NCBI GenBank assembly: GCA_031772625.1
Contig: CM062816.1
Location: 629,875,269 to 629,939,268, forward strand
Length of the DNA stretch: 64,000 nt
Source: Pinus tabuliformis
Lineage: Eukaryota > Streptophyta > Pinopsida > Pinales > Pinaceae
Direction: 5' to 3'
Part shown: positions 24,780 to 35,529 of the stretch, in pieces
How positions within the stretch are numbered: position 1 is the stretch's first letter
Layout: the number at the start of each line of letters is the position of its first letter
Notes under the pieces: generated by a model
The model's input: the letters and a program-made list of their open reading frames with translations, nothing else
Told to the model about the DNA's origin: nothing
Databases searched by the model: none
Position numbers and translations under genes: made by a program

Positions 24780-25488
24780 TAGCTGTGTAGTTAATATCTA
24801 TGGGTTCCCATGGTGATAGAACTATCTTTGTCGACTACCTTGAAGTTTGTTTCTGGCTACGAAAAAATATCCCTCCTAATGTTAAGGTAGTGTCATGGTG
24901 GAGCTATCAGCTTAGATACTAGAAATAAAAAGTATGGAACTTGAGTGCTTAAGGGAAGCTTTTACAACATTTCCTTGGATAGTGAGAATTACAAAGGTAT
25001 GCCACCAAATTCTTACCAGATAGATCAAAAAATGATATTTAGGTTCATTACAGGCTATATCTATCATGCAACCCTCATTCATCATGGTTATGGGTTAACC
25101 ACATGAAACCCTTTTCCAACGACGTCCATTTCCTCAACCACACAGTGTCTACCTCACAGTTGGCCCACCATCATTACAAGGTATCTCTATCCTTGATTGT
25201 TCATTCATGAGGTTTTTTGGTCAACCATGAAAAACCCTTGATATCGAAATCCATTTTCTTGGCCACGCACTGCTAATATCATAGTTGGCTCACAAGAATT
25301 CAGGTTATCTCTATCCTTGGATCTTCATGCATCATGGTTACATGTAAACCAAAAATCCTCAGTTATTGTCAACCATGAAAATTCATTTTCTTCAACAAAA
25401 ATTGTTCATCCACCACTCATCTTTGAAAAAGGCTTATTTGGAGGGAACTTCACGCAATGGGGGCCATTGCTTCCTAAGGGGGGAGGAA
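24780..25488 (+). mobile_element. Gypsy 3'-end fragment with polypurine tract
   Basis: Non-coding or decayed C-terminal 3' part of the CCATGG gypsy family on the plus strand, ending in the tract AAGGGGGGAGGAA at 25476-25488. The last 40 bp before the tract (CAATGGGGGCCATTGCTTCC) match the end before 19192. Confidence 0.5.
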
Positions 25489-25741
25489 TGATCTGAATCC
25501 CATGGTGTTTATCTATGATAATGTAACTAAAGGCTATAAATGGCTCACCTATGGTATTATCCATCCATTGTATTTAACCATGGTAATGTAACTAAAAAAG
25601 GCCATAAATAACAAGCCTCCTTTTGTAAGAGGGAATATTTTCAAATACTATGTAGTTGCAACTGCCATTTTCTGATCTAATAAAAGTTAGTTCTTGATTT
25701 ATTCTTATTTTTGTTTAAGTTACTTTTACTATCCTCCTGAT
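25489..25741 (+). repeat. LTR, CCATGG gypsy family
   Basis: The most complete copy of this LTR in the window: it starts TGATCTGAATCC and contains the TGTAACTAAAGGCTATAAATGG and AAAAGGCCATAAATAACAAGCC phrases and a TATAAAT box-like element. The end, near ACTTACA at 25741, is uncertain. Confidence 0.6.
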
Positions 25742-26209
25742 GTGACAATTACTTACATGACGTGCCCCCCAAGGGCTGGATTAATAATACTAATAACAAA
25801 TTTTTCTTGCGCAAATCTTATAATGTAAGTATTTATCTAAGGTTTGGATACATTGTAAATGATTGATAATTAATTAACGTAATGTGTGTGGAGGCAAAAA
25901 ATATTAGTTTCTATTCCTTGACTTATGCATATTTCTCAAAGTCATTTTTTTAATGAATTCTAAAGCTAAATATCATTTTACGTCATTATAGTAGCCATTT
26001 CAAATGCTTGCTGACTTGTTTTCCTAAAAGTCATTTCCTGCTACTGTTTTTCATCTAAAAGACGTAAAAAAATATTTTGATTAAAGAGAACATTGGAATT
26101 TCATAATTTTATCGTTTCAATGTTTGTCCTACGATTAATAGAAAACATCACTACAGGTAAATACCAAGTACGTGCGAGTGGATCTCTTTATTAAATGTAT
26201 CTATCACAC
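25742..26209. other. No gene seen
   Basis: AT-rich sequence without a coding frame or a repeat I recognise. Confidence 0.3.
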
Positions 26210-27440
26210 AAGGTATCAACATTTCCTGTCCTTGTTGCGCACATCCTATTTCCTACAAAAGACTACTTGTTTGCATGAATTAAAAAGACACTTAATAAAA
26301 TATTTCATAATAACTATAGATATTTAATCAACAAAATATTTGTTTTTCCTTGTTTACAAAAAACTCTTTCTAGTTGCGCATATTATATTATGAACTCAAG
26401 TTTATGTTTCTAGTTATTAAATTAATTTCATGTCTATGGTATAAAGTACTCGCTGAACTCCATCCTCCACACATGTTTCATTTCACAGAGATTCATTGCT
26501 TTATGCACCTTCTCTTTTGCATAACTATGTATAGCCTTAACGTAGGAATTTGATTCAAAGCTGTATGTAAGCCATTCTGCACAACCCTTTGCATTGAAAG
26601 CATTGTCAAGTTGTGCAGGAGATAGGTATACAAAAGGAATGTGCAGGGGAATATATGTGACTTGGTATTGCAGGATTAAATGTATTTTCATAGTTATCTT
26701 TGTGCCATAATGTTCAAAGCTACATGTCAAGTCATTCATAAATCAAATTTGGTTCATTTTTACACAGTGGTGGGGACCAGCTATCAAGTTATGTTCTCTT
26801 ATAGAATACTACTTGTTTTCATGCATTAGAAAGACACTCAATATAATATTGTATAGTAATAACAAGCATTCAATCCACAAAATATTCGTTATTCCTAGTT
26901 TACAAATCACTCTTTCTAGTTGTTCCTATTACATTGGGAATCAAAGTTTCCATTTTTAGTTATTAAATTAATTTCCCATCTACAGTATAAAATACCTTCC
27001 ACATCCTATGTTGTGCATTCTGCACAGATCCACAACTCTATGATATTGCTCTTTCACATAGATAAATATGTTCAACCATGATGCAATAATTTAATTCATA
27101 GTTGTATGCAACAATTCTTCTTGATAGTTAAATCTGTAAAAGTTTTAAATGAAAAATACTTCAAAATTAGTGTTGTTTTTGTGGAATAAGATCCCCTTTG
27201 CTTCCAAATTGCTTGTCAAACTATGGAAGAGGTATGTATGGAGAAGGAATGTGTGGGGGATTATATGTGACTATGTCCAACTAGTTATATCACATTTTGA
27301 CAGTTAGTTTTGTGTTGTAATGTTCACAAACACGTGTCAAGTTATTCATAAATAATCTTTGGTTTGGTTTTAAATAGTAATGGTGTCTAGTTGTCAAGTT
27401 GATTCATCCTAGAGAGTACTTGAACACACCTCCACATAAT
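26210..27440. repeat. Two-and-a-bit copy tandem duplication, period about 546-611 bp
   Basis: 26262 onward (ACTACTTGTTTGCATGAATT, then CTTTCTAGTTG and TTATTAAATTAATTTC) repeats from 26808 with similar order and spacing, and the end of the unit (CTATCAAGTT..TAGAATACT) recurs at about 27390. The copies differ by many substitutions and small indels, so the duplication is old. Open frames inside differ between copies, which argues against coding. Confidence 0.65.
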
Positions 27441-28547
27441 ATTTATTTGCAAGTGTCCTTGCACAATTTACTATTTATAGGTATTATTGATAGTTTTAAA
27501 CTAATTTCCATGATCACAACCATAGTGTAACGAGACTTCAAATTTTTCCAAAAATCCAATGTAAATTATGAATTGTTTCTGGTAACATCCAGCAATTTTT
27601 TTCTAAATCTAGGTTATAACTATCAAGCTTCAATATTTTGGGTGTTTCTTAGGTTTTCGATGATGTTAAATCCATTTCCATTAGCATAAACATGATTCAA
27701 ACAGTCGCACTGCTATATTTTATTTGTTGTGTAGGAAAATTTGTTGCCTTGACAGACAATACCTATTATTTTATATTGTAAATTTATAATTCTTATGATA
27801 CATATATCAATGATATTGAACAAGGAGAAAAGTGCATAGTAAATGGACAAAGTGATTTTGGAATTTTAGATTTTTTCCATCACCTTCTGTAAAAGTGTGC
27901 TTTGATATCTTTAATTGTTATTTATTTAGAATTTCATGAGTAACAATTTTCACATGATTAATAGTAATAGCTAATTATTATGAAAAAAACAAATAATTGT
28001 AAGGTTAAACGCAATTTGAAAACATTATTCATTCATAGATTATTTTTTACTGCGAAGCAAAAAAGGGTAGAAAGCAAAGAAAACATGTTATTTGTAGTGA
28101 TACACTTAACTAACTTACTAGTATCAAATATAGCTTTGAATGGTTGAAACCATATGATGTTATGTAAACATATCAAGAGAATATAAAACTTGTAACAATA
28201 TTTGGAGTACTAGGTTAGCTAAGGCTAGGTGTGTTCCAAAGATACTTGATTTCAGAGTAATTGTTTATCTATGTGTAAACAAGTTTGTTAAGAATGAGAA
28301 GATTTGAGCTCGAAGTGATGAAGGTTCCTCTAAATTCCAAATAATTCACATGGTTACTCAATTTACTGAAACTGAACAAATGCTTAGAATTTTCCAATGT
28401 GTATAGCTCCCTCAAGCTAGAAGCAAGCAAGATTGACATTAACCAAGAATTCATTTATCCAAATTTTGTGGTTCCTTCTGATTTTTTTTGCTAGATATTT
28501 ATTTTTCTTAGATAACCATTTATGAATTTCTCTTGCCTCTTTTCTAG
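27441..28547. other. No gene seen
   Basis: AT-rich. Its right end has a pyrimidine-rich stretch and TTTTCTAG at 28541-28547 that may be the splice acceptor for the exon that follows. Confidence 0.3.
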
Positions 28548-29149
28548 TGTAATGATCCAAGAAAGTAAAAAAAATGTTACGAAATGCATTTTCTATGTGC
28601 TTTATGAGACAAAGAAAAACAATTTTATTGTTTATTGTGCTAATGTGATTTTTGAGGAATTAGCTTTTCAGTTAGATATATTATCCAAGACCAATAGAGT
28701 CATTGTGGTGACGTATTTGATAACAACCACTGTACCAAGACATGTGTTTGATGGTTTACCTTGTGATCCAAAATTCAAATTTGGTGAGGAACTAGTGCAG
28801 TTATGGTATCCTATATTGTGGAAGGATAGATCTTCATTTTTTTTTGTTCAATTCAAGACGTGTTTGTAAGGCAAGTTTATTGCATGTAACTCAACAACTT
28901 CCTCCTTGAATATCTGGAGAGACTCAGGGTTTTCTATTTAAAAAATAGGAGCATGAAGAAAGGGAAAGAAACATGGTTATTCGAACTTATGGTTTTGAAG
29001 ATATACCATTTTTGTTGCCAAATTTTGTTCTAGATAGGTAATTTTTTGCTAAACTATGCCGGAAATATCATCATTGACTAGTTACATATGAAAAGAAAAA
29101 GAAAAAATAATAAATTTCTTTTCTCTTTAGTGTTGGAAAAGTCACTATG

Positions 29150-29161
29150 AAGACTAAAACT
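29150..29161. repeat. Target-site duplication, left copy
   Basis: AAGACTAAAACT, identical to 32812-32823 across the Penelope-like element. Confidence 0.85.
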
Positions 29162-29202
29162 TATAAGTAGGACTTCGGCGTAAATCACATAAAGAGAGAC
29201 AT

Positions 29203-29249
29203 TTGTCGACGCGTTTCGAGCCAACTAGTGTGGTTCATCGTCAGGACAA
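29203..29249 (-). ncRNA. Hammerhead-like ribozyme, left arm
   Basis: On the minus strand: stem I strand TTGTC (29249-29245), core box CTGACGA (29244-29238), stem II from 29236 to 29218, core GAAA (29217-29214), tiny stem III ACGCGT, cleavage triplet GTC (29210-29208), then GACAA, which pairs with TTGTC. The order and core bases are those of a type I hammerhead. A single T (29237) is left over between the core box and stem II, which departs from the usual layout. The self-complementary ACGCGT is too short to close alone; Penelope-associated hammerheads with such tiny stem III are known to work as dimers. No activity can be shown from sequence. Confidence 0.65.
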
Positions 29250-29390
29250 GTTGAAGAAACATATCCAACTTAGCAAGTTAAATAGTTTGAGCAGAGCCTC
29301 CAACGGCTAACTTGACCAACGACTAGTTTGACTCTAGGACCGGGGTCAAAATTATTTTATTAATTTAATTAGTAATATTTAGGACCAATC

Positions 29391-29393
<3 letters not shown>

Positions 29394-29457
<64 letters not shown>
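29394..29457. repeat. (AT)n microsatellite
   Basis: About 32 uninterrupted AT units inside the left arm, an expansion not shared by the right arm. Confidence 0.95.
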
Positions 29458-29462
<5 letters not shown>

Positions 29463-29997
29463 TTTTAATGGGTATTTAGTTAAAAAAATAATACTAAAAA
29501 TTCTAAGTTAAATAGTATTTAAAATCAAATTTAGTTAAATAAAGGACCTTATAATTAAGTGGCTAAATACAAATATATAAAGTAAAAAAGTATTATAAGT
29601 TAATTAATAATTAAATGGAAAATTAGTTACATAAAGGACTTATAATATCTGAATAAAATAAAGTAAAGTCAAAAGGATGCTAGGTTAGTTAGAAAATTAG
29701 TTAAAAAGTATAAGTTGATTAGAATATAAATGGAAAATTAGTTATAAAAAGGATCTTCTAATATAAGAATCCATAGAAGTTATATAAATCCATAGAAGTT
29801 ATATAAAATATATATATAAAAAATTGAAATGGGTGCTTGATTAGGAGTATTATTAAAATTACAAGCTAAATAGAATTCACATGGAAAATTAGTCACAATG
29901 GACCTTATAATAAGAAATGAAAAAATTAACTCTCTAAAAATAAATAAATAATTAAATGAAAGGAGAAAATAATGATGAGAAAACATAAAAGTCTTAA

Positions 29998-30053
29998 AAA
30001 AATAAAAATAAATAAATAAATAAAATAAATAAATAAATAAATAAAATAAATAA

Positions 30054-30088
<35 letters not shown>

Positions 30089-30125
30089 AAATAAGAAAAA
30101 AATAAAAATAAATAAATAAATAAAT
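29998..30125. repeat. (AAAT)n microsatellite
   Basis: Tetranucleotide AAAT/AATA units with a few interruptions. They lie exactly where the N-terminal coding part of the Penelope ORF should be, so the ORF is truncated against this tract. The right arm's inner edge (31920-32004) carries complementary TTTA/TTAT units. Confidence 0.9.
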
Positions 30126-30128
30126 TAG

Positions 30129-31736
30129 AACAAAGATATTGTAGTTCTAAAAGCGGACAAAGGAGGAGCTACGGTCATCATGAATAAGGATGATTACCGT
30201 AGGAAGATGTTAGATCATCTTCACAATAGTGGCAGTTATAGAAAACTACCCAAGAATCCTCTGAAGAAGTTTTCTAGGACAGTGGCTCTTGCCATCAAAT
30301 CGAATAGCTTGGTGAGTTCCCTGTGCCACAAGCTCATTGAAAGCAATCCCATTGCTCCTAGGATCTATGGGTTACCAAAGATTCACAAGGAGGGGGCTCC
30401 TCTGAGGCCTATCGTCAACAACATTGGTGGTCCGACCTATCTTCTCGCTAAGTTCCTTGCCCTCAAACTTAAGCCCCTGGTTGGCCGCACTGAGTCCTTC
30501 ATGAAAGACTCTGCATCCTTCGTTAAAGAGCTTAAGGATATTAAGCTTAGCCTTGATGACATTCTCGTCAACTTTGATGTGGTCTCCCTTTATACTTGCA
30601 TCCCTATAAAGGAGGCCTTGGAAGTGATCTTTCACCTAACAGATCCTGATACTGCTCATCCGGTGGAGATCTGTCTCACTTCCACTTTCTTCTGTTTTGA
30701 GGGTGAGTTTTTTTAACAGACTTGTGGTGTTGCCATGGGTTCCCCTCTTTCCCCTGTTGTTGCAAATCTTTTTATGGAAGATTTCGAAGCCAAAGATTTA
30801 GCCTCGGCTCGTCTCCTTCCCAAGCTTTGGAAAAGGTATGTAGATGACACTAATGTCATCTGGCCCCATGGTCCAGAGGAGCTGGAACTTTTCTTTAATC
30901 ACCTCAACAACCAGTCCTCTGCCATTAAGTTCACAATGGAAAAAGAGGTCAATGGTAGCCTCCCTTTCCTGGATATTCTTATATCCAAGAATAAGGATGG
31001 CTATCTCTCCCACTCTGTGTTCTGAAAGAAAACGCATACTGAGCAGTACCTTCATGTTGATTCCCATCATTTCCCTGCTCAGAAGATGGGTGTTCTTAAC
31101 ACCCTCACTACTCGTGCCCTAAGGATTTCTGATAGTGAGAGCTTTGATAAGGAGAAATCCCATCTCCTTGATGTCTTTGTGGAGAATGGATATAGTAGGC
31201 GCCTGGGTCAGAAGGCTTTCTGTAAAGCCTCTAAAAATATGTTAATTAGGAAAGAGCCTAAAGAGCACCGTCTAAGTGTCCATCTTCCCTATGTCCAAGG
31301 AACCACGGACAAGATTGCTCGGATCCTTAAGAGGTATGAGATTCCCTCAACATTTAGGCCCATCAACACCATTCGCAATTCCCTCTGATCGGTGAAAGAT
31401 CCCATTAACCCCAAGGACATGAAGGGCGTCTACTTGATCCCTTGTTCTTGTGGGACCCCCTATATTGGGGAAGCGGGGCACTCCATCCATCAGAGGATCA
31501 ACTGACATGTAGCTGACCTAAGACATAGGAGATCCAAGTCTTCAGCTTTGGCGGAGCATATAGAAAATACCAAGCATCAGGTGTGTATAGAGGAGGCCAA
31601 GGTTGTCGCCAAAGTTGCTCATTTCCATCATCGTAAATTTAGGGAAGCTATTGAGATTGAAAGAAGGCCAAACAATCTCAATAGGGATGACGGATGGAAG
31701 ATCAGTAGATGTTGGATCCCCGCCCTTTCATCCTAG
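30129..31736 (+). pseudogene. Penelope-like reverse transcriptase and GIY-YIG endonuclease
   Basis: One frame from 30129 to the stop at 31734, with internal stops at 30714, 31023, 31386 and 31503; the last three can be read as CGA to TGA. It begins in the middle of the family's conserved VLKADKGGATVIMN block, so the N-terminus is missing. The reverse transcriptase shows RPIVNN (about 30408), FDVVSLYT (about 30573), GVAMGSPLSPVVANLFMEDF (about 30726) and the catalytic YVDD (about 30840) intact. The C-terminal nuclease starts GVYLIPCSCG at about 31428 with YIGEAG after it and a downstream SALAEH. The protein would copy RNA at a nicked target and cut DNA through the GIY-YIG domain. Stops make this copy dead; the frame itself has no shift, so decay is by substitution. 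Confidence 0.9.
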
Positions 31737-32004
31737 TCTTTCTCTTCCTCCCTCTCTCCCCCCGCTTTTTTTTTCTCTTCTTCTTTGTTGTCGTTGGTGC
31801 TTATCCTTCTTATTTTCAGGCTCTTTTCCTTCTTTTCTGATGCTCTTTCTATTTACTTCTACCTGATAGTTTTTTTTTTTTTTTATGATTATGATCGTAA
31901 CTATTATATAAATATGATCGTAACTATTATTATTATTATTAATTTTTTTATTTATTATTATTATTTATTATTTATTTATTTATTTTAATTAATTTATTTA
32001 TTTT

Positions 32005-32780
32005 TTTAAGACTTTTATGTTTTCTCATCATTATTTTCTCCTTTCATTTAATTATTTATTTATTTTTAGAGAGTTAATTTTTTCATTTCTTATTATAAGG
32101 TCCTTTGTGACTATTTTTCCATGTGAATTTTATTTAGCTTGTAATTTTAATAATACTCCTAATCAAGCACCCATTTCAATTTTTTATATATTTTTTATAT
32201 TACTTCTATGCATTCTTATATTAGAAGATCCTTTTTATAACTAATTTTCCATTTAAATTCTAATCAACTTATACTTTTTAACTAATTTTCTAACTAACCT
32301 AGCATCCTTTTGACTTTATTTTATTCAGATATTATAAGTCCTTTATGTAACTAATTTTCCATTTAATTATTAATTAACTTATAATACTTTTTTACTTTAT
32401 ATATTTGTATTTAGGCACTTAATTATAAGGTCCTTTATTTAACTAAATTTCATTTTAAATACTATTTAACTTAGAATTTTTAATATTATTTTTTTAACTA
32501 AATACCCATTAAAAAATATTTTATATATTTATATATATATATTTTTAAGGAATTGGTCCTAAATATTACTAATTAAATTAATAAAATAATTTTGATCCCG
32601 CCCCTAGAGTCAAACTAGTTGTTGGTCAAGTTAGCTGTTGGAGGCTCTACTCAAACTATTTAACTTGCTAAGATGGATCTGTTTCTTCAACTTGTCGTGA
32701 CGATGAACCACACTAGTTTGTTCGAAACGCGTCGACAAATGTCTCTCTTTACGTGATTTACGCCGAAGTCCTACTCATAA
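32005..32780. repeat. Right inverted arm of the Penelope-like element
   Basis: Reverse complement of the left arm, including a mirror copy of its chance ORF (32017-32244 against 29986-29780). The outer end reads GGCGTAAATCACGTAAAG on the minus strand. Confidence 0.88.
32692..32738 (+). ncRNA. Hammerhead-like ribozyme, right arm, core mutated
   Basis: Same layout as the left-arm copy but on the plus strand: TTGTC stem I, core box GTGACGA (32697-32703) in place of CTGACGA, GAAA at 32724-32727, ACGCGT, GTC and GACAA. The C-to-G change falls on C3, which must pair with G8 in an active hammerhead, so this copy should be inactive. Stem II has two changes relative to the left copy (GGCTC to TGTTC): one mends the left copy's A-C mismatch and the other opens a C-T mismatch. 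Confidence 0.6.
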
Positions 32781-32811
32781 ATATTATGGATCACAAAAGC
32801 CTCAATTCAAC

Positions 32812-32823
32812 AAGACTAAAACT
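32812..32823. repeat. Target-site duplication, right copy
   Basis: AAGACTAAAACT, perfect match to 29150-29161. Confidence 0.85.
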
Positions 32824-33937
32824 CTTGCTAACGATATTGCAAACTATTTAGATGATTTTAAATTAAACGAAGCTAAATTTATTGAAGGATTTGATAGAGA
32901 AAAAAATTTCATGGAACACCTAGAGTCTATTAGGTATGAAAACTTATTTCCAAGAACTAGATAGGAGGGTGAAGAAAGTCACAATGTATTAACTAAAAAT
33001 AAGAATATGTTGGTAGATACTAAAGAGATCACTAAAAAATGGATCATGAACATGAAAGGAAGATTGAATAAAAGAGGTAGAAGTCCTATGGGACAATCTC
33101 AATCTTGCACATGCAATGATGACCCAACTTCATTTGCTAGCAAAAAAAGTAAAAAAATTGGTTCACGCCGAGCTATGATATGATTGGGATGATGAAGATG
33201 CTCTTCATAGAGTAACTCTATAAGGAGCACACATGCGTGAATCAACTAGATCCAAGGGTCCACCTAAACCATGGTGCATTGAAGAGGCCATGAACATGGC
33301 AGTTGATAGTGTTATATTACTTGATTGGGTTAGTAATTCTTTGCAACAAAATAAAAAAAATGATGGAGCAAATTTCCAAGAAGGTCATTACTTTTGATGA
33401 TCATCCTGTCACATTGAAAAATGAAAATTATGATAATGGAAGTAAATGATTAAATATTGAAAGGGTACAAGTTTGAAACAAAAGGTTGGTCATCGAGAAA
33501 AGATGAATGTTGATTTGTCTAGGGTTGCAACACTAGGGCTCATGAAATTGCATCAATCTAGTGGTGGTGTGCTTGTAGACTTTGTTAGTTGATGAGAAGC
33601 AAAAAATATGAAGATGAAGGAAAACTTAAAGAGCTAGAAGATGCTCTGAGGCCAAATCCTGTATTGAAGACTCTGCTAGAAAATATGCTAACCACCATAG
33701 GAAATTTCTAGTCCCAGTGAACCTTATATATTTGATAAACCCATCAATTTTCTTAATGCAGTGAAATTGTATATTATTAATAATATATCTAAAATATTGC
33801 GAGTAATTGAATTTACATGGAAAGAAACTTTCAATTTGCATCATTTAAAGTGGAGAACTAAGTATTGTATCGAGTTGGTCAAAAGTAAGCTTGAGGGAGA
33901 CAAGGAATTCATAGACATTTACTTACTTAATTTTAGT

Positions 33938-34185
33938 CGGGACCTGAATTGTGACAAATCTGACTTTCTCCCCAAGAAATCCTCCTCCGGTGTAATCATT
34001 CCAACAATCCAATGAGGACTCCTATTCTACAAATACACTATTGTGTTGCATAGTTTAACTCACAAGTGCATAGGTAGGATGTGGTGATGCAACATTTCCC
34101 TTGCTACTCCCACAATGCTACAGTTCTTCCTCTTAGCCACCCCATTCTGTTGTGGCTTGTGGGGTGTTGTCAAATCATCTATCTA
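33938..34185 (-). pseudogene. Short copia integrase fragment
   Basis: About 245 bp that match 45940-46160, the integrase region of copia element B (shared phrases CCCCATTCTGTTGTGGCTTGTG and GGTGTAATCATTCC). It is flanked on both sides by coding traces of the unrecognised gene remnant. There are no LTRs, so it came by filler-DNA repair, gene conversion or a deletion-ridden insertion. Confidence 0.6.
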
Positions 34186-35434
34186 GAAAAAGAGAAGAAA
34201 GGGTTGTTGCATGCTAATCAGATAGAACAAAGAAAATTTGCATGGTTTGAGAAAATTAGAACATTAAAGGAAATTATTTCTGAGTCTGCATACATAGAAA
34301 ATAGAAGAACTTATCCATATCTTAAGGTGATAGTGATTGTTCAAGATTTAAACTATACGTACATTACATATGAGTATGTATTAATTTTAAAAGACAAGTT
34401 GATGGATGAATTGGAGAAGTTGACACAATCACAGGAAATATGGTTCGATGATATAACTAATTTAATTGTAGAGAAAATTCACAAGTGGCTAATTACTTTT
34501 GTTAGTGTTAATGAAGAGTATCATGCCTTGGCTTCATAACTGCACGAAGAAACTAGAGAAATTGAAGGGGATATTCAGCGAATGAGTTAAATAGGTCATT
34601 ACTATTGTTCTTATGAAAAAAGTCATTAAAGTTAAAGTAGAGGAATTCGTTGTAGAAATAATGATTGTGAGAGATAATTGACAGCTTAATGATGTTATGC
34701 TATGCTTGTTCATATTGTAGGTGTTTAGTTACCATGGAATATTTGTTTTTATGTGCATAGTATTTAGCTAATAATGTTTTTTGGGTATCTTATCATTGAA
34801 TAATCTAATTTTTGAATTCAATTTCTTGTTTTCTGTCGTATATGACTTCTACACATTACAATCGATGGGAGCCCAAACCAATCAACATTGGGATGAATGC
34901 ATTTAATTTTTAGTTTTAACTATTATAATTTTGATAAATTCTTTAGGAAACAAAGACTATTTTATGGACCATGAGTCTATAGTCAAACCTTGTTTGAATT
35001 CTCGTTACTATTTATTCTATTTCTTAGTTTGTTTACCAATTATGTAAAGAATTATGAGATAAAATTTTGCATGGGTTGTTGTGTATGCCTAAATTATGGG
35101 ATTTTATGTAGTAAACATGAATTTATGATGTTTTGCCAATATTTTCTTTGATATTTTATATATTAGCTAATGTTTTGTAATTCATGATAATTGAAATGGA
35201 TTTCTGTTTACACTGTCCTAATACTGAAACTACTTACTAGTTATATCAAGAATTCTTATATAATATTTTGCGTGTGAACTTGTATAATGTTTAATTGTAT
35301 AACATTCTTAAAGAACATTGATTGAACATAAGTTCATGACACAATGTTTTTGTGATTTTATATTATATGTAATGGTATGAAATTAATGACAATGAAAATG
35401 AATTATTGAGTTGAGGCTTCTGTGAACCATAACG

Positions 35435-35529
35435 TTTATAAGAATAGTTTCGGCGTAAACCACATGTGGTTTGAAACGCGTCGACAAATGTTTTCCACAT
35501 ATGATTTACGCCAAAACTCTTCTTATAAA
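35435..35529. mobile_element. 95-bp foldback of the two Penelope-like ends
   Basis: Left arm 35435-35468 and right arm 35495-35529 are imperfect inverted repeats (TTTATAAGAAtAGTTTcGGC against its complement, then GTAAAcCACATGTGG). Both match the outer end of the 29162-32811 element (TTCGGCGTAAATCACAT). Between them lies TTTGAAACGCGTCGACAAATG, the 3' half of the ribozyme: GAAA, ACGCGT, GTC, GACAA. The CTGACGA half and stem II are missing. It looks like an internally deleted derivative of the same family. Confidence 0.7.

Larger units (their letters stand above)
29162..29996. repeat. Left inverted arm (pseudo-LTR) of the Penelope-like element
   Basis: Matches the reverse complement of 32005-32780 along nearly its whole length. 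The main difference is an (AT)n run of about 64 bp at 29394-29457, which is far shorter in the right arm (32522-32547). The outermost 100 bp carry the ribozyme-like motif. Confidence 0.88.
29162..32811 (+). mobile_element. Penelope-like retroelement with inverted terminal arms
   Basis: A 3.65-kb element with a perfect 12-bp target duplication (29150-29161 and 32812-32823). Its outer parts are long inverted repeats (29162-29996 and 32005-32780) around a central ORF that encodes a reverse transcriptase and a GIY-YIG nuclease. A 31-bp tail (32781-32811) lies between the right arm and the target copy. Known Penelope-like elements have terminal pseudo-LTRs in direct or inverted order, variable target duplications, and hammerhead ribozymes in those repeats; all three are seen here. 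In plants such elements were reported from conifers (called Dryad) and attributed to old transfer from arthropods; that this copy belongs to that group is my inference. The N-terminal coding part is missing. Confidence 0.88.
28548..34620 (+). pseudogene. Unrecognised spliced gene remnant split by a Penelope-like element
   Basis: Four coding-like pieces lie on one strand. 28548-28869 follows a good acceptor. 28949-29037 ends at a GT, and 29131 resumes after TTCTCTTTAG, giving a 93-bp intron (29038-29130); joining them makes the reading pass from FVLD to SVGKVTMKTKT. The Penelope-like element then interrupts. After removing it and one target copy, the frame continues at 32824 (LANDIANYLDDFKLNEAKF) to a stop at about 32964. 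Further pieces lie at 33640-33945 and 34180-34620 (Glu/Lys-rich, with helical heptad character), interrupted by a copia fragment. I do not recognise the protein. It could be a captured or decayed host gene, or an accessory ORF of an unknown transposon. Confidence 0.45.

Noticed and set aside
26434-26739. 101-residue minus-strand ORF as a gene
   Set aside because: It lies in the tandem duplication and the second copy does not keep the frame; no domain or homologue I recognise.
28269-28454. 61-residue minus-strand ORF resembling a leucine-rich repeat
   Set aside because: Too short, no repeat periodicity, and no continuation on either side.
29780-29986. Small ORF mirrored at 32017-32244 as a conserved peptide gene
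   Set aside because: The mirror copy exists because the two arms are inverted repeats; the frame is AT-rich and its ends differ between the arms.
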